Below, one piece after another: positions 54,376 to 62,694 of a DNA stretch of 64,000 nucleotides. The DNA lies in assembly GCF_013911085.1 (NCBI RefSeq), contig NZ_JACERN010000014.1, positions 30,375-94,374 of the forward strand. Direction: 5' to 3'. Every line of letters starts with the position of its first letter. Positions within the stretch are counted from its first letter, which is position 1. The notes beneath the pieces are model-generated. The model was not told the origin of the DNA, ran no database searches, and saw nothing but the letters and a program-made list of their open reading frames with translations. Made by a program: the position numbers and the translations under genes. This DNA comes from Aquitalea aquatica. GTDB lineage: Bacteria; Pseudomonadota; Gammaproteobacteria; Burkholderiales; Chromobacteriaceae.

Positions 54376-55238
54376 CAGTATTCCCCTTGCAACCACTGCC
54401 AGGCTTCTTGCAGGCGGTCCAGCGAGTCGGCCAGATCGTCCTCCGAGGCCAGCGCCACTTCCGGAATGCGGGTGATTTCCAGCGTATCCAGCAAGATGCT
54501 GTTCATGCCGTTGAAGTACTGCACGCGCCAGACATTGCGTAGCGAGGTGGCCATGATGCGGCATTTGCCATAGCCACGGGAAAACACCCCGCTATTGCCC
54601 GGCCCCAGGATGGCATCCAGGCAGTCCATATCGGCCGGGCTCATCGGCAGCAAGGAAAAGTTGATGATGTGGGCTTCGCTGCCGGGGTTTTGCATGGCGG
54701 CGGCAATTTCGGTCAGTACCGGCCCGGCGTTCATCAGCTGGTCGGGCAGAGTGGGGATGTCCAGCGCGGCCTTGCCAAACGCCCGGGCAGCCTGCCATAC
54801 GGCGGCGGGAATAGGGCAGGCTTCAATGCGGTCGGCCAGCAGCTGGCCATCGGCGCTGCTTTCCAGCACGCGCCAGATACCGGCGAACACCGACTCCTGC
54901 ATGTCCAGTTCGCGGCCGTCCAGCAGCTTCACCCGACAGGACACCTCGCCTTCGCCCAGCAGCTGGTTGATCAACTGACGGTTGGCGGCGTCAAGCTGGC
55001 TGATGTCCTGCACCGGGTAAACCTCGGCATCACCCTGATAGCCCTGCAATTGGGCAATCAGCTCGGCAATCACCTGTTTGGCGGCATGCAGGTGTTCCAC
55101 CTCTTCCGATGTGGGCAGGGTGGGCTGGTCGAAGCTGTCGATTTCACGCGGCAGCGGCATGTAGGCCAGGTCCGGGTCTTCCGGTTGCGAACCGGGGCCA
55201 AGGCCCACCACGGCGACGGGGAAGGGTTTGATGTTCAT
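54375..55238 (-). CDS. hupH: Hydrogenase accessory protein HupH (HyaF/HoxQ family)
   Basis: 287 residues from MNIKPFPV (ATG at 55238; ATG at 55244 also possible). Family signatures PREIDSFDQP, VWRVQYFNGMN and NTLEITRIPEVA-like segment near the C-terminus. Works with HupG on the small subunit before Tat export. Overlaps hupG by four bases. Confidence 0.92.
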   Translation of the reverse strand: MNIKPFPVAVVGLGPGSQPEDPDLAYMPLPREIDSFDQPTLPTSEEVEHLHAAKQVIAELIAQLQGYQGDAEVYPVQDISQLDAANRQLINQLLGEGEVSCRVKLLDGRELDMQESVFAGIWRVLESSADGQLLADRIEACPIPAAVWQAARAFGKAALDIPTLPDQLMNAGPVLTEIAAAMQNPGSEAHIINFSLLPMSPADMDCLDAILGPGNSGVFSRGYGKCRIMATSLRNVWRVQYFNGMNSILLDTLEITRIPEVALASEDDLADSLDRLQEAWQWLQGEY

Positions 55239-55675
55239 GCGCAACCTTTCTCGCTGCTGGCACTGGTGACCGGAATGCCGACCGAAGGCGGGCGACGGGT
55301 GGGGGCGGTGAGCTTGTCGGCAAAGCTGTGCACAATGTCCGGCCAGTCTTGCAGGCCGGCGATGATGCCCACGTACTCACCCTGGCGCAGAAACAGCAGG
55401 GCGGGGAATTTCAGGATGCCGTAGCGCTTGGCGATGGCCTGGCTGGCCGGCAGGTCGGCATAGGCCACACGGAAGGTGTCGGCGGGAAATTCGCGCAGCA
55501 CTTCCGGCACGATCACCACATTGTCCAGTACCTCGGGATATTTCACCGGGTCGGCATTCAGCATCATGATCAGCTGGGGCGTGGTAGTGGCCAGGCTGTC
55601 CAGGCCAGCGGCGTCGGTTTGCGTATAACCGGTGGCAGCCAGCCGCTCTAGCAGATTGTCTTGCGGGGTGGACAT
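55235..55675 (-). CDS. hupG: Hydrogenase chaperone HupG (HyaE/HoxO family)
   Basis: 146 residues, thioredoxin-like fold without the CxxC active site (AKRYGILKFPALLFLRQG). Binds the Tat signal of the small subunit and holds back export until maturation is complete. One-base TGATG-type junction with hupF. Confidence 0.9.
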   Translation of the reverse strand: MSTPQDNLLERLAATGYTQTDAAGLDSLATTTPQLIMMLNADPVKYPEVLDNVVIVPEVLREFPADTFRVAYADLPASQAIAKRYGILKFPALLFLRQGEYVGIIAGLQDWPDIVHSFADKLTAPTRRPPSVGIPVTSASSEKGCA

Positions 55676-55998
55676 CAGGAGGGTTTCCTTTGTGCGTCGA
55701 ATTGCGCTTGCAGATGCGGCGGCAGTTGCGGCTCGCGCTGATTGAGATCGGCCAGATGGATGGCCGGATCGAAGCGGCCGTTCATGGCGGCATCCAGCGC
55801 TGCCAGTGCGTCCAGAATGTCGGCGGCCTGTTGCGGGCTGAGCACTTCGCGTGCGGCGCCGGTGAATACCAGCAGCCAGTCGCCAGGCTGCACCTCGCCT
55901 ACCAGCGACAGATCGACGCTTTGCCAGCGCTCACCCTGGCGGCAATCCGCCACCAGGCCGTGACAGCGCGCTACCTGCATGGGAAGGCCCAGGCACAT
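55675..55998 (-). CDS. hupF: HypC-family chaperone HupF (HoxL)
   Basis: 107 residues from MCLGLPMQVAR; the ATG at 55998 is preferred over the one at 56001 because Cys must be residue 2. Longer than HypC with a C-terminal extension. Dedicated to the large subunit of the membrane hydrogenase, especially under oxygen. Overlaps the hupD stop. Confidence 0.92.
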   Translation of the reverse strand: MCLGLPMQVARCHGLVADCRQGERWQSVDLSLVGEVQPGDWLLVFTGAAREVLSPQQAADILDALAALDAAMNGRFDPAIHLADLNQREPQLPPHLQAQFDAQRKPS

Positions 55999-56603
55999 CA
56001 TTGTTCTCCCAGTACACGGCCATCGCCGATGCGGCAGGCGGTTGCGGCGGATGGTCGTTCGTCTTCATAGCGCTGCATGTCGAGGCTGGCATGGTTGAGC
56101 CTGTCATCGTCCTGGCGGGCTGAAAGGCTGATACCCCAGTCCTGCAACTGCTGTACGGCCAGCGCAATGGCCGGTTCCAGCTGCGCACGCACTGCGTCGG
56201 TCAGGCTACCGCCATAGTCTTCCAGCTGCACCGGCTGCACGCCGATCAGCACGATGCTGGCCGGCAGATTGCCCTTGAGGTCGGCCAGTGCCAGCACCTC
56301 GGAAAAGCCGGTCTGGTGCAGGCTCATTTTCTTGGCCGTGAGATAGGCCGGCACGGCGTCGTCGCGGTAGACCTTGAGCGTGCCCGGTTCCAGCCCGAAA
56401 TCGATGGCATCGAACAGGATCAGCCGGTCGGCTTCTTCCACATAGGGCAAGAGCAGCAGCCCCTGGGTGCCGCCGTCCACGACCTCGACATTGGCGGGCA
56501 ATTGATAGCGGGCATACAGCTGCTCGGCGGCACGGACGCCAAAGCCTTCGTCGGCCCAGAGCAGATTGCCCAGCCCCATGATGATGATGTTGTCGGTATG
56601 CAT
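55998..56603 (-). CDS. hupD: Hydrogenase maturation protease HupD
   Basis: 201 residues. MGLGNLLWADEGFGVRAAE supplies the conserved Asp/Glu near the start, DAIDFG and HQTGFSEVLAL the other nickel-sensing residues. Cuts the C-terminal peptide after the DPCLACSTH of HupL. Normally follows hupC; here 3.4 kb of foreign DNA intervenes. First gene after a sigma-54 promoter. Confidence 0.95.
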   Translation of the reverse strand: MHTDNIIIMGLGNLLWADEGFGVRAAEQLYARYQLPANVEVVDGGTQGLLLLPYVEEADRLILFDAIDFGLEPGTLKVYRDDAVPAYLTAKKMSLHQTGFSEVLALADLKGNLPASIVLIGVQPVQLEDYGGSLTDAVRAQLEPAIALAVQQLQDWGISLSARQDDDRLNHASLDMQRYEDERPSAATACRIGDGRVLGEQ

Positions 56604-56636
56604 GCTGTGATGGCCTGTAACGGAGTGGGTTACAGA

Positions 56637-56651
56637 TCAAGTTTCGTGCCA
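56637..56651 (-). promoter_or_regulatory. Sigma-54 promoter before hupD
   Basis: On the minus strand TGGCACG-AAAC-TTGA, matching the -24/-12 consensus except for the last C. Transcription would start about 11 bases later, some 23 bases before hupD. Same -24 and -12 bases as the promoter before hupS. Confidence 0.8.
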
Positions 56652-56682
56652 GTGCCGGACTTGCCGGGAATATGTGCCGGAT

Positions 56683-56692
56683 CAGGGGTTTG
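56683..56692 (-). promoter_or_regulatory. Candidate HupR box before hupD
   Basis: CAAACCCCTG on the minus strand, 31 bases upstream of the -24 element. The identical 10-mer lies 30 bases upstream of the hupS sigma-54 promoter. Confidence 0.55.
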
Positions 56693-56757
56693 CCGCTTAT
56701 TCCATACGCAATGCAAGGACATTTTCCTGGCAAATGGAAAGTAAAAGTGCAAACCAT

Positions 56758-56968
56758 CTAACCAGTGTCGATCAGGTAGCTGACGTGAATGGAGGTATTC
56801 CCGGAAATGGGCAAGGCCGATGCGGGAATGGCGGTCGGCTGGCGGTGAACCGCGCTGGGCATGCCACTGGTCAATGATGGCAGCAGCCGATTTAGACGCA
56901 GAGCCAAGCACCTTGCCATTGGGACTGGCTGCGCAGTGGATGACGATCAGATTGATGGTGCGGGACAC
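56758..56968 (-). pseudogene. Truncated phage-type N-acetylmuramoyl-alanine amidase
   Basis: From a GTG at 56968, SRTINLIVIHCAASPNGKVL and SAAAIIDQWHAQRG match the first 40 residues of Amidase_2 endolysins of phages; His in VIHCAAS would be a zinc ligand. A frameshift follows, after which the other frame continues with SIHVSYLIDTG and then stops. The remaining two thirds are absent. A dead endolysin gene. Confidence 0.65.
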
Positions 56969-57248
56969 GATTTCCTCATGCAGGACATGAGGCAAATCGT
57001 AGGGAAAGTCAGGAGGAGGGTGGTTTGGGAAAGGGTTCGGTACAAGCGTCGGGCACCGCAGGATCACGGTAGGGAGTGATTTTAATGTGGCTGCTTTTAA
57101 TGATAAGGTTATATGGCTACAATAATTGCTGGTTGTTGCTTAAGGCTTTTGTGAGTAATTGGGTGTGGATTTTTTTTGGAAATTAGGGTTGTTTTGATAG
57201 GGTGTGAGCTTGTGAAATTGTATTTATGTACATTGAAAGGAAAATGTT
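56969..57248. other. Boundary of AT-rich insertion
   Basis: Base composition falls sharply near 57075, from the local GC-rich level to strongly AT-rich, and stays low to about 58690. No matching direct repeats were seen at the two edges. No firm promoter for the DUF4062 gene can be assigned. Confidence 0.5.
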
Positions 57249-58574
57249 TTGAAAGCTACTAAATACCAGGTGTTTCTTAGCTCGACGTATTCTGACTTGG
57301 TGGATGAGCGTGAAGGCATTATTAAGGCTGTGTTGGAGATGTATAATATTCCAATTGGTATGGAAATGTTCAGTGCAGAGGACGAGGATCAGTGGGAAAT
57401 TATAAGAAGAACAATTGAGGTTAGTGATTATTATATTCTTGTCCTCGGATTGAGGTATGGAACAAAAACATCTGATGGCATTAGCTTTACTCAGAAGGAA
57501 TATCAATATGCTTTGGAGAAAAAAATACCAATCCTTGCTTTTGTTATGAACGATACAGTGCCATTGTCAAAAGAAAAGAGAGATGATGATCTTTCGGAGA
57601 TTTGTAAATTTAGAGAAATGGTGTTGACTAACTCAAAAATGGCTCAGTTTTGGGAGGCAAAAGATCAGCTTGTTAAGAGTGTTTCTATCTCATTGATGAA
57701 GCAAATCATGCAAAAGCCTGGCATTGGATGGGTTAGAGGCAGTAATGCAGGAAATGAAGAGGCTTTGTCGAATGAATTAACAGCTTTGAGTAAGGAAAAT
57801 AGAGATTTGAGAGATAGGTTGATGGAGTTGGAGTCAAAGCTATCATTAAAGTTACCGATCATAGATGTGATGGTGAAGCCCTCTGCTTTTGATGGTGCCT
57901 TATCTTCTTATGTGCCAGTTGAAATGGTGGTGCCTATTGGGCCTGAAGATGTGGATCTATTTCTAAGAGATTACGTTTCAGGCGATGACTTGGAATTGTA
58001 TAATAATTCAATTCCGAAGCAAGATGAGTTGGATAGATATAATAGTGAATGTGAGAGAATTTTCAAAATAAAAAATAACTCGATGCCACTTGTTATTGAA
58101 GTCTCTAATATGGGTACGTCGAAGGCTAATAATCTTTATGTGGATGTTGTGTTTTCGCCTGGCATTTTTGTTTTTGATGGTAATGAAGAATTTTCGATGC
58201 CAGTAAGTCCTATTCCGAAAAATCCTCTGGAGCGTGCTAGGGCTAAATATTATGGTGCTAGAGTGAGAGGCTTGGATTTGTATGACAAGAAACGTCAAGA
58301 TATTTTAGATAATCTATTTAATGCAAGGTCGGCGATCTCCCCGAGTGCAAGTATTATCCCCAGAATACCAAAAATTAATAGGGATTGGGATACGTGGTTA
58401 GATGGTGGAAAAGTTACTATTAAGATGGATGAGTTGCTTCATACGCGAAGTAAGATTTTTTCTGATAGATACAAGATGTGTTTCTTATTTAGTGGTAAGC
58501 ATAGTGTTATCATTAAAATCATATGCGAAGAGTATGGTGAAGTTGAAAGTAAATTTGTGGAATTTGAAGTGTGA
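57249..58574 (+). CDS. DUF4062 protein, candidate defence gene
   Basis: 441 residues from a TTG start with AAAGGA seven bases before. The DUF4062 domain (about 5-110) is clear: YQVFLSSTYSDLVDEREGII, PIGMEMFSAEDEDQWEII, SDYYILVLGLRYGTKT and SFTQKEYQYAL. This fold is Rossmann-like and occurs at the N-terminus of STAND-type and other putative immune proteins. A coiled coil follows (about 178-203), then 240 residues with no recognised domain, in place of the usual NTPase. Very AT-rich against its surroundings, opposite in direction to the hydrogenase genes. Probably a horizontally gained single-gene module; activity unknown. Confidence 0.8.
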   Translation: MKATKYQVFLSSTYSDLVDEREGIIKAVLEMYNIPIGMEMFSAEDEDQWEIIRRTIEVSDYYILVLGLRYGTKTSDGISFTQKEYQYALEKKIPILAFVMNDTVPLSKEKRDDDLSEICKFREMVLTNSKMAQFWEAKDQLVKSVSISLMKQIMQKPGIGWVRGSNAGNEEALSNELTALSKENRDLRDRLMELESKLSLKLPIIDVMVKPSAFDGALSSYVPVEMVVPIGPEDVDLFLRDYVSGDDLELYNNSIPKQDELDRYNSECERIFKIKNNSMPLVIEVSNMGTSKANNLYVDVVFSPGIFVFDGNEEFSMPVSPIPKNPLERARAKYYGARVRGLDLYDKKRQDILDNLFNARSAISPSASIIPRIPKINRDWDTWLDGGKVTIKMDELLHTRSKIFSDRYKMCFLFSGKHSVIIKIICEEYGEVESKFVEFEV

Positions 58575-58692
58575 TTCAATTGTTTTAGGGTTTGTTTAAT
58601 AATAAATCTTGCTTTAGGTTGTTGAAAGCAATGGAGTATTTTAGTTTTTCTGTTGATTGTGTGAGCCGTTGGAATAGTTAAATCGAAGTGAG

Positions 58693-58716
58693 AATGGCCC
58701 TGTTCGGGCCATTTTT
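58693..58716 (+). terminator. Terminator of DUF4062 gene
   Basis: AATGGCCC / GGGCCATT stem and five T, about 120 bases after the stop codon, at the right edge of the AT-rich segment. Confidence 0.75.
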
Positions 58717-58719
58717 CAT

Positions 58720-58956
58720 TCAGAATAACAACCCTTGCCCGGTATCACTCAGCGGGGCAAGGTCATCCTCCTTATTCAGAGTCTCTTCAATCTGGCGGTC
58801 ACACGGCCGGTATTTCGTCACCAGCACGTTGTTGACGGTGGCGTTGTTGCCCAGCTCCAGGCAGTTGCTGCCGCCGTAGGCTTCCACCAGTTTGATGGTG
58901 GTACTCCGGCTGATCAGGTCGATGATGATACGGACGTTTTCCGGAACCAGATGCAA
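58720..58956 (-). pseudogene. Mor-like phage activator fragment (tentative)
   Basis: About 78 residues with ENVRIIIDLISRSTTIKL and VEAYGGSNCLEL, resembling the repeat of Mu-type Mor/C transcription activators (IDLIG...LKLVEAYGGTRLYVP). No ATG: the frame opens with TTG right after a stop, so the N-terminus is missing. Could be a short live gene of unknown type. Same strand as the amidase relic. Confidence 0.35.
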
Positions 58957-59046
58957 GGCACGCTGCTATTGAACAAAGAGCCTTAAGCCAACAGCCCGCC
59001 CATCCATTAAATAGCCGGGCTGTTCTGCACGGGTGACTGCGCGGGT

Positions 59047-59325
59047 TTAAGCCAGCAATTGCTGTTGTTGCTGCTGCAAACCCAGCAAGCCCTGCATCAA
59101 GTGATTGCGATAGGCATCAGACGGGTGCAGGGCCAGCAAGGCCATCACTGCCTCCAGCGTCTGGGCCTGTTCCCGTAATGCCGAATCCGACTGGGCAAAG
59201 CTGCGTGCCAACTCCTGCACCGGGTTGCGCAGTGCGGCAAAGCGGTCCTGCTGGAGCATGGCTTGCAGCAGGACGATGTGTTGGCGCATCAGGGAGAGGA
59301 CGGGTGTGGTGATTTGGTGTGTCAT
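59047..59325 (-). CDS. Small helical protein, unknown (92 aa)
   Basis: MTHQITTPVLSLMRQHIVLLQ..., preceded by GGGAGGG eight bases before the ATG at 59325. Entirely helical with a Gln-rich C-terminus (GLQQQQQQ). No family recognised. GC content is like the chromosome, not like the DUF4062 gene. Confidence 0.55.
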   Translation of the reverse strand: MTHQITTPVLSLMRQHIVLLQAMLQQDRFAALRNPVQELARSFAQSDSALREQAQTLEAVMALLALHPSDAYRNHLMQGLLGLQQQQQQLLA

Positions 59326-59514
59326 GCGCTGCACCCTCCCGTTGCTTGGCATAGGGCAGAGGCGGCAAGCAAGTAAACAGGGAAAATAGTGCAGCGTCTG
59401 GGAAGGCAAGGAACATGGAGGTAAGGCGAGCGGGGGCATGGCGCGGCATGGTGTACGGAGCGCGGGTCGTTGATGGCCACGCAGTGCAAGGTTGCGTCCG
59501 GTGTTACGCAAGGC

Positions 59515-59802
59515 TTAAACGCGACGTGCTTGCCGTAGTTGGCGGCGGGCCTGCGCCAGGTCCCAGGCGCTTTGCAGCGCCATCCAGAACTGGGCATCCT
59601 GGCCAAACAAGCAGGCCAGCCGGATGGCGGTGTCCGGGCTGATGCCGCGCTTGCCGGCAATCAGCTCGTTCAGCCGCCGCCGCGAAATGCCCAGCCGCCG
59701 GGCTGCCTCGGTCTGACTCAATCCGGCGGGAGCCAGAAAGCGGCTATCCAGAAAACGGCCGGGGTGCAGCGGGGTGCGGGCACTGACGAGCGGGATGGTC
59801 AT
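59515..59802 (-). CDS. HigA-family antitoxin, without toxin gene
   Basis: 95 residues. HPGRFLDSRFL at the N-terminus and the XRE helix-turn-helix LSQTEAARRLGISRRRLNEL (about 28-47) with GKRGISPDTAIRLACLFG are typical of HigA antitoxins. HigB should be encoded just upstream on the same strand, but no frame there (59803-60000) fits it. Orphan antitoxin or a stand-alone regulator. Confidence 0.8.
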   Translation of the reverse strand: MTIPLVSARTPLHPGRFLDSRFLAPAGLSQTEAARRLGISRRRLNELIAGKRGISPDTAIRLACLFGQDAQFWMALQSAWDLAQARRQLRQARRV

Positions 59803-59875
59803 GGTGGCGGGGTGAAGTGGTTGGGATGGCTGCGGGTGGGGTGGTTTGCCACCAGTGCAAAACTGGCAGCAAACC

Positions 59876-60000
59876 TTAACGATCTCGCGAACGAAGGGTC
59901 AGACAAGGCGAAATGGCGCGAAAAGCGGAATGTATATCAAGTACATGAGCATTTTGAGCGACAGTTCAATGCAGTATCACCCGAGTGCAGCAGATCGTGT
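59876..60000. repeat. 125-base imperfect palindrome, possible mobile or REP-like element
   Basis: Outer arms ACGATCT (59879-59885) and AGATCGT (59993-59999); further pairing at GGGT/ACCC, CGCGAAAAGC/GCATTTTGAGCG and AATGTA/TACAT around the centre near 59938. It fills the space between the HigA-like gene and the hupC stop codon. Confidence 0.5.
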
Positions 60001-60001
60001 G

Positions 60002-60709
60002 TCAGTCCTTGAACATGCGGAAACCGCTGATCATGGTGGATACCATGCTCTGCTTGGACATGATGTCCTCGCGGATCGCCGCATACACATGGATCATCAC
60101 GAACAGGATGATGGACCACATGCCCAGCCGGTGCCAGTTGTGCACGGTGAGGCTATTGCCGCCAAAAGCGGAAATCACCCAGCCAAAAGCCTGATACGCC
60201 CAGCTCTTGGTGCCCAGGCCTTCACCGTACAGGGCAAAACCGGAGAAGCACATGAATACCGCCACCCACAGGAAGGTGGCCATGGCGATCTGCCCTACCG
60301 GGTTGTGGCCGATGTATTTCTTCGGGTAGCGCTCGATAAACAGATACCAGCGCACTTCGAAGAAAAACTCCTTCCACCAGCCCTTGTCCCACACTGGCAC
60401 CAGAATGATCTCGCGCGCATGGTGATTGCCCACCAGCGCCCAGTACAGCCGGCTGATCAGGCCGATGGCCAGAATATAGCCAGCGGTGAAATGGGCAAAC
60501 CGGATATAGCCCATGACGAAGTTGAAGGTCGCCTCACCCGGTACCGAAGGTAAGGGTTTGCCGATCAGATAGCCGGTGATCGACAGGGTGATGATGCACA
60601 GCACCGTCACCCAGTGCCACAGGCGCACCGGCGCTTCATACACATAGACGGATGTGACCTTGCGGCCCAGGCCCTGCGGGGCGTTGCCGTCGAAGCCATA
60701 GCTTTTCAT
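60002..60709 (-). CDS. hupC: Hydrogenase cytochrome b subunit
   Basis: 235 residues from MKSYGFDGNAPQ (GGAG 8 bases before). Four membrane helices; haem-ligand histidines in RLWHWVTV, YIRFAHFTAGY and VHNWHRLGMW. Anchors the hydrogenase to the inner membrane and passes electrons to quinone. Last gene of the structural group before the foreign segment. Confidence 0.95.
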   Translation of the reverse strand: MKSYGFDGNAPQGLGRKVTSVYVYEAPVRLWHWVTVLCIITLSITGYLIGKPLPSVPGEATFNFVMGYIRFAHFTAGYILAIGLISRLYWALVGNHHAREIILVPVWDKGWWKEFFFEVRWYLFIERYPKKYIGHNPVGQIAMATFLWVAVFMCFSGFALYGEGLGTKSWAYQAFGWVISAFGGNSLTVHNWHRLGMWSIILFVMIHVYAAIREDIMSKQSMVSTMISGFRMFKD

Positions 60710-60903
60710 GCCGAATCTCCTGTTTTCCCGCCGAACCACCACGCTGCCGGACATCCCGGGAGTGATGCTCACCCCGGCCTGCGTGGCGGTCGATCAGGAA
60801 GTTCGCCCGTATGGCCTGCGGGGGGAGCGAGGCCATGCGGACTGGTCAATCGTCGCCTTGCCAGCCGTTCCGGGGGAGTGGGTGGGCTGGTGTGGCGACG
60901 AAC
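60710..60903. other. Gap between hupL and hupC
   Basis: 194 bases without a gene, containing a GC-rich imperfect hairpin (CCGCCGAACCACCACGC with GCGTGGCGG). It may stabilise the hupSL message relative to hupC; it lacks a T run. Confidence 0.4.
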
Positions 60904-62694
60904 TCAACGTACTTTCACGCTTACCAGCTCGCCGCCGTCTTTGCCAATCACATGGGTGGAGCAGGCCAGGCAAGGGTCGAAGCTGTGCAGGGTGCGCAGG
61001 ATTTCCAGTGGCTGATCCGGCACCGCCATCTTGGTGCCCATCAGCGAGGCTTCGTAAGCGCCGATCTGGCCCTTGGCGTCACGCGGACCGGCATTCCAGG
61101 TGGTGGGCACCACGCACTGGTAGCTGTCGATGCGGGTATCGGCAATTTTCAGCCAGTGGCCCAGCGCACCACGCGGGGCTTCGGTAAAGCCCACGCCCTT
61201 GGCTGCGGCCGGCCAGCTGGCCGGGTCCCATTTCTCCACATTGGCGGTGGCCGTGTCGCCGTTCTTGATGTTGGTAATCAGGCGGTCGAAGAAGTAGCGC
61301 ATCTTGTTGGCGGCCCAGGACGACTCCAGCGCACGGGCGGCGGTGCGGCCCAGGGTGGAGAACAGCGCTTCCTTGGGCGCGCCCAGCGTGTGCAGCAGCT
61401 TGTCGATCGGTTCCTTGAACTCCGGCTTGTTCTGGTGGTAGCCAATCAGGTAGCGCGCCAGCGGGCCTACTTCCATGGCGTGGCCCTTCCAGCGTGGCGA
61501 CTTGATCCATGAGTACTTGGCCGATTCGTCCAGCTGCTCGATGCGAGTCTTGGTCCCCTTGTGATTGGCACCCAGCTCGAATTTGGGCGCGGTGATGCCG
61601 TCGAAGGGGTGCAGGCCCTTGCTGTCGTCGCCATAGCTGTACCAGCTGTGGGTGACGAATTCCTGGATTTCATCCGGAGCGTACAGGTCGATCGGGTGGA
61701 TTTCGTTGAACTTGCCATTGATGATGGCGCCACGCGGCAGCAGCAGGCTGCTTTCGCTGTAGTCGTTGGCATGGTCGGGGAAGTCACCGTAGGACATCAC
61801 GCTCTGGCTGGCCAGACCGCCGCCGATGGCTGCCCAGTCCTTGTAGAAGCCAGCAATGGCGATCACGTCCGGGATATACACCTGCTCGCAGAAGGTGATG
61901 GTGCGGTCGATGATCTGCGATACCAGGTTCAGCCGTTCCATATTGATGGCACCGACTGCGCCCACGTCATCGATATTGATGGCGCAGGGCATGCCACCCA
62001 CCAGCCAGTTGGGGTGGGGGTTCTTGCCGCCGAAGATGGTGTGGATCTTGACGATTTCCTTCTGGAAATCCAGCGCTTCCAGATAGTGGGCCACCGCCAT
62101 CAGGTTGGCTTCCGGTGGCAGCTTCATCGCAGGGTGACCCCAGTAGCCATTGCGGAAGGGGCCCAATTGGCCGGATTCGACAAAGCGCTTCAGCCGCGAT
62201 TGCAGGTCACGGAAATAACCGGGGCTGGACAGCGGCCAGTCGGAAATGCTCTGTGCCAGTTCGCTGGTTTTTTTCGGGTCGGCCTTGAGGGCGGACACCA
62301 CGTCCACCCAGTCCAGCGCGTGCAGGTGATAGAAGTGCACCAGGTGATCGTGCACATACAGCGCCGCCTGCATCAGGTTGCGGATCAGGTTGGCGTTTTC
62401 GGGAATCTTGATCTTGAGCGCGTCTTCCACCGCACGCACCGAGGTCAGTGCGTGGGTACCGGTGCACACACCGCAGATGCGCTCGACAAAGGCCCAGGCA
62501 TCGCGCGGATCGCGGCCCTTGAGGATGACTTCCAGGCCACGCCACATGGTGCCGGTGGACACGGCATTGGTGATGATGTTGTTGCTGTCGATGTTCACTT
62601 CGCAGCGCAGGTGGCCTTCGATACGGGTGACCGGGTCCACCACCACGCGGCGGCCGCTATTGTCCAGGGTAAAACCTTGGGTCTGGTAGGACAT
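60904..62694 (-). CDS. hupL: Uptake [NiFe] hydrogenase large subunit
   Basis: 596 residues. Nickel ligands in [11 protein letters not shown] (about 73-83) and DPCLACSTH near the end. The last 15 residues after His ([15 protein letters not shown]) are the peptide removed by HupD. Oxidises H2 on the periplasmic side of the membrane. One-base TGATG overlap with hupS. Confidence 0.97.
   Translation of the reverse strand: MSYQTQGFTLDNSGRRVVVDPVTRIEGHLRCEVNIDSNNIITNAVSTGTMWRGLEVILKGRDPRDAWAFVERICGVCTGTHALTSVRAVEDALKIKIPENANLIRNLMQAALYVHDHLVHFYHLHALDWVDVVSALKADPKKTSELAQSISDWPLSSPGYFRDLQSRLKRFVESGQLGPFRNGYWGHPAMKLPPEANLMAVAHYLEALDFQKEIVKIHTIFGGKNPHPNWLVGGMPCAINIDDVGAVGAINMERLNLVSQIIDRTITFCEQVYIPDVIAIAGFYKDWAAIGGGLASQSVMSYGDFPDHANDYSESSLLLPRGAIINGKFNEIHPIDLYAPDEIQEFVTHSWYSYGDDSKGLHPFDGITAPKFELGANHKGTKTRIEQLDESAKYSWIKSPRWKGHAMEVGPLARYLIGYHQNKPEFKEPIDKLLHTLGAPKEALFSTLGRTAARALESSWAANKMRYFFDRLITNIKNGDTATANVEKWDPASWPAAAKGVGFTEAPRGALGHWLKIADTRIDSYQCVVPTTWNAGPRDAKGQIGAYEASLMGTKMAVPDQPLEILRTLHSFDPCLACSTHVIGKDGGELVSVKVR

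Noticed and set aside
56630..57067. 145-residue frame as an intact gene
   Set aside because: Only about 40 residues match the amidase; the rest is out of frame with the family and has no ribosome-binding site at the ATG.
59803..60000. higB toxin gene
   Set aside because: No frame of suitable length or with the HigB/RelE pattern was found on either strand; the region is a palindrome.
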